64,000 nucleotides of DNA from Sphingomonas trueperi (GTDB taxonomy: Bacteria; Pseudomonadota; Alphaproteobacteria; Sphingomonadales; Sphingomonadaceae): assembly GCF_011927635.1 (NCBI RefSeq), contig NZ_JAATJB010000002.1, positions 62,001 to 126,000 of the forward strand. The letters run 5' to 3'. The notes beneath the pieces were generated by a model. That model was given only the letters and a program-made list of their open reading frames with translations, did not search any database and was not told the origin of the DNA. Shown here one piece after another: positions 1 through 10,094 of the stretch (the stretch's first letter is position 1; every line of letters begins with the position of its first letter). A program made the translations under genes and the position numbers.

Positions 1-816
1 CACCGTGCGGTTGAGCACGCAGGTGTTGGCGAAGACATGGAAGAAGGGGAGCACGCCCAGCACCGAATCCTCGGCCTGGCCGAGTTCGGGGTCGAGCTCG
101 GCCACCTGCCGCGCATTGGCCGACAGATTCTGGTGGGTGAGCACCGCGCCCTTGGGCGTGCCGGTGGTGCCGCCGGTATATTGGATCAGCGCGACGTCGC
201 GCTCGGGATCGATGGTCGGATTGGGGCAATCGCCCTTGTTGGCGATCAGCTTGGAGAAGGCGAGGATGCGCGGGTCGTGCGGGCGGGCGGTCACCTCGCT
301 GCCGCGGAACAGCTGGTAGAAGAGCGACTTGGCGGTGGGCAGCGCGCCTGCGACCGAGCCGACGACGAGGCGCTCGAGATCGGACCGCTCCAGCACCTTG
401 AGCGCGGTGGGGAGCAGCGCGGTGGCGGACAGGGTGAAGAGCAGCCTTGTCCCCGAATCGGCGACCTGCGCGGCGAGTTCCTCCACCGAGTAGAGCGGCG
501 AGAAGTTCACCACCGTCGCGCCCAGCTTGAGGATGCCGTAATAGGCGGCGACGTAATGCGGCACATTGGGCAGGAACAGCCCGATCCGGTCGCCCGGGCC
601 ATAGCCCAGCGCGCGCAGCCCGCAGGCGACGCGATTGGCGCCGTCCAGCACCTCGCCATAGCTGTAGATGCGACCCATGAAATCGAGGAGCGGAGCTTGG
701 CGGCGGGCCGCTGCGCTCTCCTCGAACAGGTCTACCATGGACCGCAACGCGTAGCTGCGATCCCACTCTCCTGGATGCCGATAGGCGGTCTTCCAGACCA
801 TTTCGGGCTTTGTCAT
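1..816 (-). CDS. Long-chain fatty acid-CoA ligase / AMP-dependent synthetase (partial, N-terminal 272 aa)
   Basis: This is the N-terminal half of an ANL-superfamily enzyme, which activates a carboxylic acid with ATP to an acyl-adenylate and then an acyl-CoA. The gene runs off the left edge of the window, so the C-terminal subdomain is not seen. The ATP/AMP-binding signature YTGGTTGTPKG lies at about residues 213-223, followed by the conserved VLPFFHVFAN segment near 253-262. The ATG at 814-816 opens the frame with MTKPEMVWK, typical of FadD-like proteins. Long-chain fatty acid is the most likely substrate, but specificity cannot be read from this half, and other acyl-CoA synthetases share the motif. 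Confidence 0.88.
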   Translation of the reverse strand, partial: MTKPEMVWKTAYRHPGEWDRSYALRSMVDLFEESAAARRQAPLLDFMGRIYSYGEVLDGANRVACGLRALGYGPGDRIGLFLPNVPHYVAAYYGILKLGATVVNFSPLYSVEELAAQVADSGTRLLFTLSATALLPTALKVLERSDLERLVVGSVAGALPTAKSLFYQLFRGSEVTARPHDPRILAFSKLIANKGDCPNPTIDPERDVALIQYTGGTTGTPKGAVLTHQNLSANARQVAELDPELGQAEDSVLGVLPFFHVFANTCVLNRTV

Positions 817-936
817 TGACACCAGTGTAAGCAACCAGATTTTGCCATGCAAGCGCGGTTTTCACGCGCACGAGGACGTTTCGCGCAACCTGCGCGGTCC
901 GTCGCTACGGCAAGTTCCGAGGTCGGGTTTCGCGCC

Positions 937-1143
937 TCAGCGCGCGAGGCGGCCGCTCCAGGTGACCAGCACCGAAACGGCGAGCACGCCGAGATCGACC
1001 GCGGCATGGACCTGCTGGGGCGCGGTATCGCCGACGCGGTGCATCAGCAGCTCGAAATCGGCATGCGGGGGCGAGGGGCGCGTGATCGCAACGAGCAGCG
1101 CGACGGCTCCGGCAACCAGCAACAGGCGCTTGTGACGCGGCAT
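937..1143 (-). CDS. Small membrane protein, unknown function
   Basis: This is a 68-aa protein with one hydrophobic N-terminal segment (about residues 6-20, LLLVAGAVALLVAI) and a second weakly hydrophobic stretch near the C terminus (LGVLAVSVLVTW). The ATG at 1141-1143 was chosen because it begins a typical signal/anchor (MPRHKRLLL) and is preceded on the minus strand by the AGGGAGA-type ribosome site. It lies 120 bases upstream of the acyl-CoA ligase and on the same strand. I do not recognise a family. It could be a small inner-membrane or periplasmic protein. Confidence 0.5.
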   Translation of the reverse strand: MPRHKRLLLVAGAVALLVAITRPSPPHADFELLMHRVGDTAPQQVHAAVDLGVLAVSVLVTWSGRLAR

Positions 1144-1196
1144 TTTCCCCAGTCTCCCTGCCGCCGATCTACACGCGACGGCAGAAACAGGCAAGC

Positions 1197-2879
1197 TCAG
1201 GCCGCGTCGAGTCGCAGCGCGCGGGCGCGGTCGCGGCCGGCCGCCTTGGCCTCGAACAGCGCCGAGTCGGCGCAGCGATACAGCGCCTTCCAGTCGAGAT
1301 CGGAGGCAAGCGTGCCGGTGCAGGTGCCGATGCTCGACGTGATCGTCAGGTCGAACGGCATCCGGACCCGGCGCAGGCTGGCGAGCAGCGCCTCGGGCTC
1401 GATCCGCTGCGTGGCGGGGGTGAGCAGCGCGAATTCCTCGCCCCCCATCCGCGCGATCAGCACCGGGTCCGGCGCGGCATGGCGCAGCGCGACGGCGAAC
1501 AGGCGCAGCACCTCGTCGCCACCGTCATGCCCCAGCGTTTCGTTGACGCGCTTGAAATGATCGATGTCGACGAGGAGCAATTGCTGATGCTCGACGCGCC
1601 CGATCGCTTGGTGGAGGAAGGCGCGGCGGTTCAGCAGCCCGGTGAGCGGATCGATGTCGGCCAGCTTGCGCGCGACCACTTCGCGGGTGATCGCCGCGTC
1701 GCGCTCGTCGCGCAGGAACTTGATCCGATAGGCCACGGCGAGCGACGAGATCAGCGCCTCTGCCCCCATCGACACCACCGTCGAATTGTCGATCCAGAAG
1801 TTCCAGCCGATCAGATGGAGCGAATTGAGCACCCGCAGCACCGCCAGCAGGATGGGTGCGCTCCAGGCGACGGCGAACAGCCACAGGAATCGCGAGCGCT
1901 GGTACCATGCGCCCCACAAGGTGGGCACGACGATGGCGAGCAACCCGACGATCGTCAGCGCGTAGAGCAGATCGGCGATGCGCAGATTGATCGCGCCGAA
2001 CGCTGCGACTCCGAAGGCCGAGAGCGGCACCGCCATGGCGATGACGTTCGAGCAGCGTCCCACCCAGGATGGCAGGTCCTTGTCTTCGAAGAAGCTGCGC
2101 GTGAACAGGGCCGCGGCGCCGCCCGCCAGCCCCATGAACAGATAGTTGAGCCGCAGGCGATCATTGTTCGCCAGCGCCGGCGCCAGCCAGGCAAGGGCTC
2201 CCGACGAGGTGATCGTATAGCCGAGCAGCGCCGCTAGCAGCAGGCAGTAATGGAGTTGGAACCGATGCCGCATCGCGCACCAGAGCGCGAGATTGTAGAC
2301 GATCAGCGCCAGCGACATGCCTGCGAAAAAGGCATAGAGCGCCGCCAGCCCGAGATTGGCGGCATCGCCTTCGGCGAGCGTCGCGATCCGCGGCCCCAGC
2401 AGGATCCCGCGCGCGTTGGCGGCATTGTCGACATGGAACAGCACGCGCACCAGCGCCGGGTCGCGCACAGGGATCGGGAGCTGCGCGATCGCGCCGAGCT
2501 GGATCAGCGGGGCGATCCCGCGCGCGTCGCTCCGCCAGCTGCGGATCGCGTCGTCCGCATAGACGAGATGGATCGTCAGCCCGTCCTGCCAGACGCTGCC
2601 GAAGCGGATGACCAGGGGCGTCGCAAAGGTGGAGCGGCGATCGATCACGCTGGTCATCGCCCAGAAATCGCCGGAACCGAATCGGTGCTGCGGCGTCGTA
2701 CAGTCGAACCGTTCCGGGTGCCGGATCAGTTCGTCTTCCCGCTGCCCCTTGTCCGCCAGCAGACACACGCCAAGTGGTTGACCGGCAACGCCCGCTTGGG
2801 CATGTGCCGGGGGCACGATGCACGCGAGCACCGCGACGAGCGCGATGCAGAGCAGCCGGCGGGAAAAGGCGCTAACCAT
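1197..2879 (-). CDS. 7TMR-DISM receptor with GGDEF diguanylate cyclase domain
   Basis: This membrane sensor probably makes cyclic di-GMP from two GTP. A signal peptide (residues 1-27, ending AHA) is followed by a periplasmic 7TMR-DISMED-like domain (about 30-170), a seven-helix 7TMR-DISM block (about 175-370), and a C-terminal GGDEF domain with DPLTGLLNRR and the active-site loop GGEEF at 479-483. The position of the RxxD inhibitory site upstream of GGEEF reads PDPV, so product inhibition through that site looks absent. I chose the ATG at 2877-2879 because it starts directly before the signal peptide; a TTG at 2904-2906 is the alternative. It is divergent from the DUF418 gene with a very short gap. 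Confidence 0.88.
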   Translation of the reverse strand: MVSAFSRRLLCIALVAVLACIVPPAHAQAGVAGQPLGVCLLADKGQREDELIRHPERFDCTTPQHRFGSGDFWAMTSVIDRRSTFATPLVIRFGSVWQDGLTIHLVYADDAIRSWRSDARGIAPLIQLGAIAQLPIPVRDPALVRVLFHVDNAANARGILLGPRIATLAEGDAANLGLAALYAFFAGMSLALIVYNLALWCAMRHRFQLHYCLLLAALLGYTITSSGALAWLAPALANNDRLRLNYLFMGLAGGAAALFTRSFFEDKDLPSWVGRCSNVIAMAVPLSAFGVAAFGAINLRIADLLYALTIVGLLAIVVPTLWGAWYQRSRFLWLFAVAWSAPILLAVLRVLNSLHLIGWNFWIDNSTVVSMGAEALISSLAVAYRIKFLRDERDAAITREVVARKLADIDPLTGLLNRRAFLHQAIGRVEHQQLLLVDIDHFKRVNETLGHDGGDEVLRLFAVALRHAAPDPVLIARMGGEEFALLTPATQRIEPEALLASLRRVRMPFDLTITSSIGTCTGTLASDLDWKALYRCADSALFEAKAAGRDRARALRLDAA

Positions 2880-2917
2880 GGTGGCGTCGCTACGCCTGTC
2901 GGACAAAGAAGACGTAA

Positions 2918-4177
2918 ATGAGGCCGATGCCGGGCACTGCTGATACTGCCGGAGCGCATGGCACCCCTTCCGCGGAACCAGGGCCGGGCGGCGCGGCCGC
3001 CGCGCCTGCCAATCGGCTGGATGTCGTCGACGTGCTGCGCGGCTTCGCGCTGATGGCGCTGTTCCTCGTCCATGTCATCGAAAGTTACGAGCTGTTCTGG
3101 GCGGGCGAAAAACCCGGGCTGATCACCGATGTCGTCTTCGCGCTGTTTATGGGCAAGAGCTTCTCGCTGCTCGCCCTGTGCTTCGGATTCAGCTTCTTCA
3201 TCCTGATGGACCGCGCGGCGCAGCGGGGGCAGGACTTCACCGCCCGCTTCGCCTGGCGGCTGCTGCTGCTGGAAGGAATCGGCTTCCTCCATTCGCTGAT
3301 CTATCGCGGCGACATCATGCAGACGCTGGCGGCGATCGGCTTCCTGCTGCTGTTCTTCAACCGGATCCGCAGCAACGCGGTGCTGCTCGGCGGGGCGGTG
3401 TTCTGCCTGATCGGGCCGAGCCTGATCGTGCAGCTGGTCGCCGGCGCGCTGGGCGCGGGCTGGGCCAACGCGCCGGCGCAGTCCTCGGTCGATCCGGGCA
3501 TGCCCGTCTATCTGGGCGGCGACCTGTGGCAGGTGCTGCGGGTGAACCTGTGGGCCGGGCAGCAATCCAAATACTGGTTCTTCCTCGAATATGGCCGGAT
3601 GGTGCAGATCCTCGGCCTCTATCTGCTCGGGCTGGTGCTCGGGCGGACCGATTTCTTCGGCAACCTCGCGAAGAGCCGCGGCTGGCGCAGGCCCGCGCTG
3701 CTGGGCGCCTTGGTGGCCGCGGTGCTGCTCTTCGTCACCCGCGAGCCGCTGCGCCTGTGGTTCTCGGGCCTGCACTACGGTCTCGGCGCCGACCGCGCCT
3801 TCTGGGCGCTGCTCAACCTGTGGCTGGACCTGGCGGGCACCGCCTTCTGGGCATTGCTGGTGATCGCGCTGTACGACGGGCCCGCGCGGCGGCTGGTGCA
3901 GCCGCTCGCCGCGCCGGGGCGGCTGACGCTGACCTATTATATCCTGCAGTCGGCGGTCTTCGTGCCGATCTTCTACCATTACGGCCTGGGCAAATATGCC
4001 GACTGGGATGCGGCGACGCGGCTATGGGTCGCGCTGGCCGCCATCGCGGTGCAGATCGTCGCCGCGCACTGGTGGCTGGCGCGCTTCCAGTATGGCCCGA
4101 TCGAATGGGTATGGCGCGCGCTGACCTATTTGCGGCGCGACGTGCCCTTCCGCCGCAAGGCCCCGGCGCGCGGCTGA
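2918..4177 (+). CDS. DUF418 domain-containing multipass membrane protein (YeiB-like)
   Basis: This 419-aa inner-membrane protein begins with a Pro/Gly/Ala-rich cytoplasmic tail, then the family-typical RLDVVDVLRGFALMAL at about residue 33. About eight to ten hydrophobic helices follow, and the DUF418 C-terminal part (LTYYILQSAVFVPIFYHYGLG) lies near residues 330-350. DUF418/YeiB proteins are widespread and proposed to act in transport or acyl transfer, without a settled function. The 38-base gap to the divergent GGDEF gene means the two promoters must overlap each other or the genes. Family assignment is firm; function is unknown. Confidence 0.85.
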   Translation: MRPMPGTADTAGAHGTPSAEPGPGGAAAAPANRLDVVDVLRGFALMALFLVHVIESYELFWAGEKPGLITDVVFALFMGKSFSLLALCFGFSFFILMDRAAQRGQDFTARFAWRLLLLEGIGFLHSLIYRGDIMQTLAAIGFLLLFFNRIRSNAVLLGGAVFCLIGPSLIVQLVAGALGAGWANAPAQSSVDPGMPVYLGGDLWQVLRVNLWAGQQSKYWFFLEYGRMVQILGLYLLGLVLGRTDFFGNLAKSRGWRRPALLGALVAAVLLFVTREPLRLWFSGLHYGLGADRAFWALLNLWLDLAGTAFWALLVIALYDGPARRLVQPLAAPGRLTLTYYILQSAVFVPIFYHYGLGKYADWDAATRLWVALAAIAVQIVAAHWWLARFQYGPIEWVWRALTYLRRDVPFRRKAPARG

Positions 4178-4195
4178 CGCGCCGGGAGGCTTGGT

Positions 4196-5044
4196 TCAGA
4201 TGTCCTGGACGAGCCGGCCGTACAGCTCCGGGCGGCGATCGCGGAAGAAGCCGAAGGCGGCGCGGTGGCGCTTCACCCGATCGAGATCGAGCGTCGCGGT
4301 GATCACGCCTTCCTCGGTGCGATTCAGCTCGGCGAGGATGTCGCCGCGCTCGTCGGTGATGAAGCTGGTGCCGTAGAAGGTCTGGCCATGCTCGGTGCCG
4401 ACGCGGTTGGCGGCGATCACCGGCACGACGTTGGACACCGCATGGCCGACCATCGCGCGGCGCCACAGCCGGGCGGTGTCGAGGCTGTCGTCATGCGGCT
4501 CGCTGCCGATCGCGGTCGGGTAGAAGAGCAGCTCGGCACCCATGAGCATCATCGCGCGCGCGGTTTCCGGATACCATTGGTCCCAGCACACGCCCACGCC
4601 CAGCGTGGCGCCGGGGCCGTCCCACACCTTGAAGCCGGTGTTGCCGGGGCGGAAGTAGAACTTCTCCTCATAGCCCGGACCGTCCGGGATGTGGCTCTTG
4701 CGATAGACGCCCGAGACCTTGCCGTCCGGGCCGATCATCGCGAGGCTGTTATAATGGTGGGGCCCATCGGCTTCGAAGAAGCTGGTCGGGATGTGGATCG
4801 AAAGCTCGGCGGCGAGCGCCTGCATCGCCAGGACCGCCTTGTGCTCGGTCACCGGCTTGGCGTTCGAGAACAGCCCTTCGTCCTCGACGCGGCAGAAATA
4901 CTCGCCCTCGAACAGCTCGGGCGGCAGCACGACCTGCGCGCCGCGACCGGCCGCCTCGCGGACCAGTTCGGAGACGCGCGCGATGTTCGCGTCGATATCG
5001 TTCGAAAAGGCGAGCTGCAGCGCGCCGACAGTGATCTGGGTCAT
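4196..5044 (-). CDS. aguB: N-carbamoylputrescine amidase
   Basis: This cytosolic nitrilase-superfamily enzyme hydrolyses N-carbamoylputrescine to putrescine, CO2 and ammonia, the last step of the agmatine route. The 282-aa protein has the Glu-Lys-Cys triad in expected contexts: Glu in ELFEGEYF, Lys in YRKSHIP, and Cys in GVCWDQWYPE. The sequence GPGYEEKFYF is typical of the AguB branch. The ATG at 5042-5044 (MTQITVGALQ) was chosen because the longer frame adds 31 residues not seen in the family. Its partner, agmatine deiminase, lies on the same strand 2.1 kb away with a chemoreceptor gene between them. Confidence 0.93.
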   Translation of the reverse strand: MTQITVGALQLAFSNDIDANIARVSELVREAAGRGAQVVLPPELFEGEYFCRVEDEGLFSNAKPVTEHKAVLAMQALAAELSIHIPTSFFEADGPHHYNSLAMIGPDGKVSGVYRKSHIPDGPGYEEKFYFRPGNTGFKVWDGPGATLGVGVCWDQWYPETARAMMLMGAELLFYPTAIGSEPHDDSLDTARLWRRAMVGHAVSNVVPVIAANRVGTEHGQTFYGTSFITDERGDILAELNRTEEGVITATLDLDRVKRHRAAFGFFRDRRPELYGRLVQDI

Positions 5045-5231
5045 GCGCCGCCATGTAGTCGATGGCGCGTCCAAATCCAGCCCTTGCCTGCCGGATCCGG
5101 GATGCGCGCGCGCGCTCTTGCGCAAATTCAGAGCCATCGATCCGTGCAGGTATCGGCTGCTCTATAGACCAAGGAGAAGGTCAGCGGCGGGGGGCACCCG
5201 GCCGCTCGGTAGCGGTGCGTGGAGTATGTGA

Positions 5232-7055
5232 ATGACGATCAAGCAGAAGCTCCTCGGCTGCCTCGCCCTGTTCGGCATCGCTACGCTGCTGCTGGTCGGC
5301 GTCGGCTATTGGTCGGCGCGGTCGAGCGAGGCGGCGCTTTCCACGCTGCTTGCCGATCGGGTGAAGCCGCTGCGCGAGCTGAAGGTGGTGGCCGATCGCT
5401 ATGCGGTCGAGATCGTCGACACCGCGCACAAGGCGCGCAACGGCAACATGGCCTTTGCCGAGGCGGCGACGAAGGTTGCCGCGGGCAGCGACGAACTGCA
5501 CAAGTCGTGGCGCGCCTATCGCGCCACCCGGATCGAGGGCGAGGAGGCCAGGCTGGCGGCCGAAGCCGAAACCCGGATGAAGGTGGCCGACGAGAAGGTC
5601 GAGCGGCTCGGCAAGATCCTGAGCGCCGGCGATGCGGCGGCGCTCGACGGCTTCGTGCGCAACGAGGTGTATCCGGCGATCGACCCGGTTTCGGAGGCGA
5701 TCGCCAAGCTCGTCGACCTGCAGATCAAGATTTCGGAGTCGATCGCCGGCAAGGCGCAGGCCGCCGCCGGGTTCGCCCGCCTTTCGATGGCCGCGCTCGG
5801 GCTGCTGGCGGGCGCGGTGCTAATCGTCTCGTTCCTCACCATCACCCACAAGGTGATCGCGCCGATTCGCCGGCTGGCGGAGATCATCGCCGAGCGCGCG
5901 CGGTCCTCGGGCGAGGCGCGGCTGCCGCATCTCGAGCAACAGGACGAGATCGGCGACATCACCCGTTCGGTCGACGGCTTCCTGAAGGCGGCGATCGCCA
6001 AGGAGCGCGATCGCGCCGAAGCCGCCGCTGCCGAGCAGACGACGGTCACCACCGCGCTGCGCGACAGCCTTGCCGCGCTCAAGGCGGGCGACCTGACCCG
6101 CCCGGTCACCGCGGCGTTCCCCGCCGCCGATGCCGAGCTGAAGAGCAGCTTCAACGAGGCGCTGGACAATCTGCGCACGCTGATCGGCACCGTGATCCAG
6201 AGCGCGCAGGGGATCAGCACGGGCTCCAAGGACATCGCCCAGGCCTCCGAGGATCTTGCCCGCCGCACCGAAAGCACCGCCGCCTCGCTGGCCGAGACTG
6301 CGGCCTCGATCGGCGAGATCGACGGCCGGCTGAAGGCCACCGCGGCGGCGGCGACCAACACGGTCGAACGCGCCAACGGCGCGATCCACACGGTGGAGGG
6401 CGGTCGCGCGATCACCGACGAGGCGGTGCAGGCGATGAGCCGGGTAGCCGACAGCGCCAAGGGGATCGACGGCGTGATCGAGGGGCTCGACAAGATCGCC
6501 TTCCAGACCCGCGTCCTCGCGATGAACGCCGCGGTGGAGGCGGGACGTGCCGGCGAGGCCGGCCGCGGCTTCGCGGTGGTGGCGGATCTGGTCTCGGCGC
6601 TGGCGATGCGCGCCGAGGAAGAGGCCAAGCGCGCCCGCGACCAGCTGACCGTCACCCAGTCCGAGATCGGCACGGCGGTGGAAGCGGTGCAGAAGGTCGA
6701 CGGTGCGCTCTCGAACATCTCGCAGGACGTCGCGCAGGTGCACCAGCTGCTCGGCAGCATGGCGACCGACAACAACGCCCAGGCTGCCGCGATCGTGCAG
6801 GTGACAACCGCGGTGCACACCATGGACAGCGCCACCCAGCAGAACGCCGCGATGGTCGAGGAGACCTCGGCGGCGGCGCGCAACCTGTCGAACGAGACGC
6901 GGTTGCTCAGCGATCAGGCGAGCAGGTTCCGCGTGGCAGGCGACGGCGGTGCGTCGCTCCAGGGCAGGTTCGTCACCCCCGCCGAGGCGCGGCCGCTGCC
7001 TGTCGCCGCCGTCCGCGCGATGACCCGCGATGTCGAGGACTGGCAGAGCTTCTGA
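5232..7055 (+). CDS. Methyl-accepting chemotaxis protein
   Basis: This 607-aa chemoreceptor has an N-terminal membrane helix (about residues 8-28), a helical periplasmic sensor of about 155 residues, a second membrane helix (about 186-206), a HAMP region (about 207-265) and a long coiled-coil signalling domain. The hairpin tip, IAFQTRVLAMNAAVEAGR from residue 422, differs from the usual IAFQTNLLALNAAVEAAR: Arg427 replaces the normally invariant Asn. No CheR/CheB docking pentapeptide is seen at the C terminus (VEDWQSF). It probably signals through CheA/CheW. The ligand is unknown; the flanking genes make putrescine, which gives only a weak hint. Confidence 0.9.
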   Translation: MTIKQKLLGCLALFGIATLLLVGVGYWSARSSEAALSTLLADRVKPLRELKVVADRYAVEIVDTAHKARNGNMAFAEAATKVAAGSDELHKSWRAYRATRIEGEEARLAAEAETRMKVADEKVERLGKILSAGDAAALDGFVRNEVYPAIDPVSEAIAKLVDLQIKISESIAGKAQAAAGFARLSMAALGLLAGAVLIVSFLTITHKVIAPIRRLAEIIAERARSSGEARLPHLEQQDEIGDITRSVDGFLKAAIAKERDRAEAAAAEQTTVTTALRDSLAALKAGDLTRPVTAAFPAADAELKSSFNEALDNLRTLIGTVIQSAQGISTGSKDIAQASEDLARRTESTAASLAETAASIGEIDGRLKATAAAATNTVERANGAIHTVEGGRAITDEAVQAMSRVADSAKGIDGVIEGLDKIAFQTRVLAMNAAVEAGRAGEAGRGFAVVADLVSALAMRAEEEAKRARDQLTVTQSEIGTAVEAVQKVDGALSNISQDVAQVHQLLGSMATDNNAQAAAIVQVTTAVHTMDSATQQNAAMVEETSAAARNLSNETRLLSDQASRFRVAGDGGASLQGRFVTPAEARPLPVAAVRAMTRDVEDWQSF

Positions 7056-7184
7056 CGCACCGGAGCGGGCGCAGAGCGTGATGCCGAAGCGCGCGGGCGC
7101 CGCGACGGTCACGCAGCAGAGCAGATCGTCCGCGCGATGCCGGCGACGATCAGCCGGACAGCAGCGCGCGGACGGCCAAGGCGG

Positions 7185-8162
<978 letters not shown>

Positions 8163-8235
8163 GGCGGGGGCTTTAGCCCCGTACGGTTACAGGGGAAAGG
8201 CCGCGGTGGGCAGCGGCAGCTTCCACCCTTCGATC

Positions 8236-8329
8236 GTCATCCCGGCGGAAGCCGGGACCCATTCGCCTCTCGGTATCGGCAGGTGCCGTGACGGAGACCC
8301 CAATGGATCCCGGCTTTCGCCGGGATGTC
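8236..8329. repeat. Palindromic dispersed repeat, copy 1 of 7
   Basis: This 94-bp element runs from GTCATCCCGGCGGAAGCCGG to the inverted arm CCGGCTTTCGCCGGGATGTC. Each arm itself folds as a small hairpin (CCCGGC-GGAA-GCCGGG), and the arms flank a variable centre of about 35 bp. It sits between the stop of the M28 peptidase and the start of agmatine deiminase, both on the minus strand. Six relatives lie elsewhere in the window. Confidence 0.85.
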
Positions 8330-8352
8330 GACGGAAGGGGCGCGGGACCGCG

Positions 8353-9987
8353 TTACTGCCCCGCCCGCGCCTTGTCGCGGATGCTGCGGAATTCGGCGTC
8401 CTTGAACCAGTTCGGCCAGCCGCTCCCCTCGGCCAGTTCGCGGCCCAGGCCGTAATAGATCCGCAGGTCGGACAGCGCGCCGTCCCAGTTCCAGTTGGGA
8501 TCATATTCGTCCTGCGGCTTGTGGTAGCGCTGGTCGGTATAGTCCTCCGCCGCCTTGGCGCCGGCCGCCTTGCCGCCGACGACCAGATCGTCGCCGCTCT
8601 CGCCATAGAGCATCGGCACGCCGAGCTTGGCGAAGCTGAAATGGTCCGATCGGTAATAGCTGCCCTTCTCGGGCGTCGACTCCACGCCGATCACCCGGCC
8701 CTCGGCGGCGACCAGCGGCTTGACCATCTCTTCCAACTCGGACTTGCCCGCGCCGACCAGCACGAAATCCTTCGCCTTGCCGACGATGTTGAGCCCGTCC
8801 ATGTTCACGCCCCCCACCGTCTTCGCCAGCGGGTAGACCGGATGCTCGGCATAATATTGCGAGCCGATCAGCCCCTGTTCCTCGGCGGTCACCGCCAGGA
8901 ACACCATGCTCCGCCTGGAAGGGCCTGCCTTGGCATGGGCCTCGGCGAGCGCGACCAGCCCGGCGGTGCCGGTGGCATTGTCGACCGCGCCGTTGCAGAT
9001 ATCGTCGCCGTTCACCGGCTTGCAGCGGCCGAGATGGTCCCAGTGCGCCGAGAACAGCACCACCTCGTCGGGCTTGGCGGTGCCGGGCAGGATGCCGACG
9101 ACGTTCTTCGAGGCCTGGCGCTTGATGCCGACGCCGAAGCTGGCCGACGCTTTCACCCCCAGCGGCACCGCCTTGAAGCCCTTGTGCCTGGCCGCCTCGA
9201 CCAGCGCGGCATAGTCCTTGCCGGCGCTGGCGAAGAGCGCCTTGGCCGCATCCTGCTGGATCCAGCCGATCAGCTGCGACTGGTCTTCATGGTCGCCGGG
9301 TGTGTCCTGCTCAAGCTTGGGGCCGCCCCAGCTGCTCTCGACCACGCCCCAGCCATAGGCGGCGGGCTCGGTATCGTGGATGATGATCGCGCCCGCGGCG
9401 CCCTGGCGGGCGGCTTCCTCGTACTTGTAGGTCCAGCGGCCATAATAGGTCATCGCGCGGCCGCCGAACGGGCCGTCCAGCGTCATGGTCTGCCAGTCGG
9501 GATCGTTGATCAGGATGACGACCGTCTTCCCCTTCACGTCGAGCCCGGCATAGTCGTTCCAGCCGCGCTCGGGCGCGTTGATGCCATAGCCGACGAACAC
9601 GACCTCGCTGTCCTTCAGGTCGATCTTCGGCGTGACGCGATAGGTGGAGAACACCGCCTCGCTGCCATAGGCGAGCGACACCGGCGTCTTGCCGCCGGTG
9701 AAGGCGAGCTTGCTGGGGCTCTGCACGCTGAGTTCCACCAGCGGCACGTCCTGCACCCACTGGCCCTTGTTGCCGGGCTTGAGCCCCGCCTTCTGGAAGC
9801 GCTCGATCAGATAAGCGATCGTCTTGTCCTCGCCCGCCGTGGTCGGCTTGCGCCCCTCGAACGCGTCGGACGACAGGGTCTGCGTGACGGTCTTCAGCGT
9901 ATCGAGCGAAATGGCCGGGGCAGCGGTCTGCGCCTGGGCGGCAGCGGTGGTCGAGAGCAACGCAAGGGCAAGCAACGAGAAGCGCAT
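8353..9987 (-). CDS. Secreted M28 family metallopeptidase (PA domain-containing)
   Basis: This exported zinc-dependent aminopeptidase-like protein has 544 aa. A signal peptide (MRFSLLALALLSTTAAAQA) is followed by an M28 fold interrupted by a protease-associated domain (about residues 130-270). Zinc ligands appear in order: His/Asp in FSAHWDHLG, Asp in GAVDNATGT, Glu-Glu in VTAEEQGLIG, Asp in GVNMDGLNI and His in YRSDHFSF. The ATG at 9985-9987 has a perfect AGGAGG five bases upstream, which rules out the longer in-frame extension into the rpsD terminator. Likely role: peptide degradation in the periplasm or outside the cell. Substrate unknown. Confidence 0.93.
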   Translation of the reverse strand: MRFSLLALALLSTTAAAQAQTAAPAISLDTLKTVTQTLSSDAFEGRKPTTAGEDKTIAYLIERFQKAGLKPGNKGQWVQDVPLVELSVQSPSKLAFTGGKTPVSLAYGSEAVFSTYRVTPKIDLKDSEVVFVGYGINAPERGWNDYAGLDVKGKTVVILINDPDWQTMTLDGPFGGRAMTYYGRWTYKYEEAARQGAAGAIIIHDTEPAAYGWGVVESSWGGPKLEQDTPGDHEDQSQLIGWIQQDAAKALFASAGKDYAALVEAARHKGFKAVPLGVKASASFGVGIKRQASKNVVGILPGTAKPDEVVLFSAHWDHLGRCKPVNGDDICNGAVDNATGTAGLVALAEAHAKAGPSRRSMVFLAVTAEEQGLIGSQYYAEHPVYPLAKTVGGVNMDGLNIVGKAKDFVLVGAGKSELEEMVKPLVAAEGRVIGVESTPEKGSYYRSDHFSFAKLGVPMLYGESGDDLVVGGKAAGAKAAEDYTDQRYHKPQDEYDPNWNWDGALSDLRIYYGLGRELAEGSGWPNWFKDAEFRSIRDKARAGQ

Positions 9988-10040
9988 GGAATTCCTCCTG
10001 GTGCGCCCGTTCTGCGGATTCGTGGCCATCCGCACAACGA

Positions 10041-10068
10041 AAAAGGGCGGCCCCGAAGGACCGCCCCG
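10041..10068 (-). terminator. Rho-independent terminator of rpsD
   Basis: Read on the minus strand, this is GGGGCGGTCCTTCGGGGCCGCCC followed by TTTTTCG. It is a strong GC stem with a U tract just past the rpsD stop codon and before the M28 gene. Confidence 0.8.
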
Positions 10069-10094
10069 TTTCTCGTTTCCCGAAGGAAGCCGAA

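Noticed and set aside
8163..8352. Insertion sequence or tRNA remnant suggested by the strong palindromes
   Set aside because: There is no transposase frame and no cloverleaf; the structure is fully explained by the dispersed palindromic repeat.
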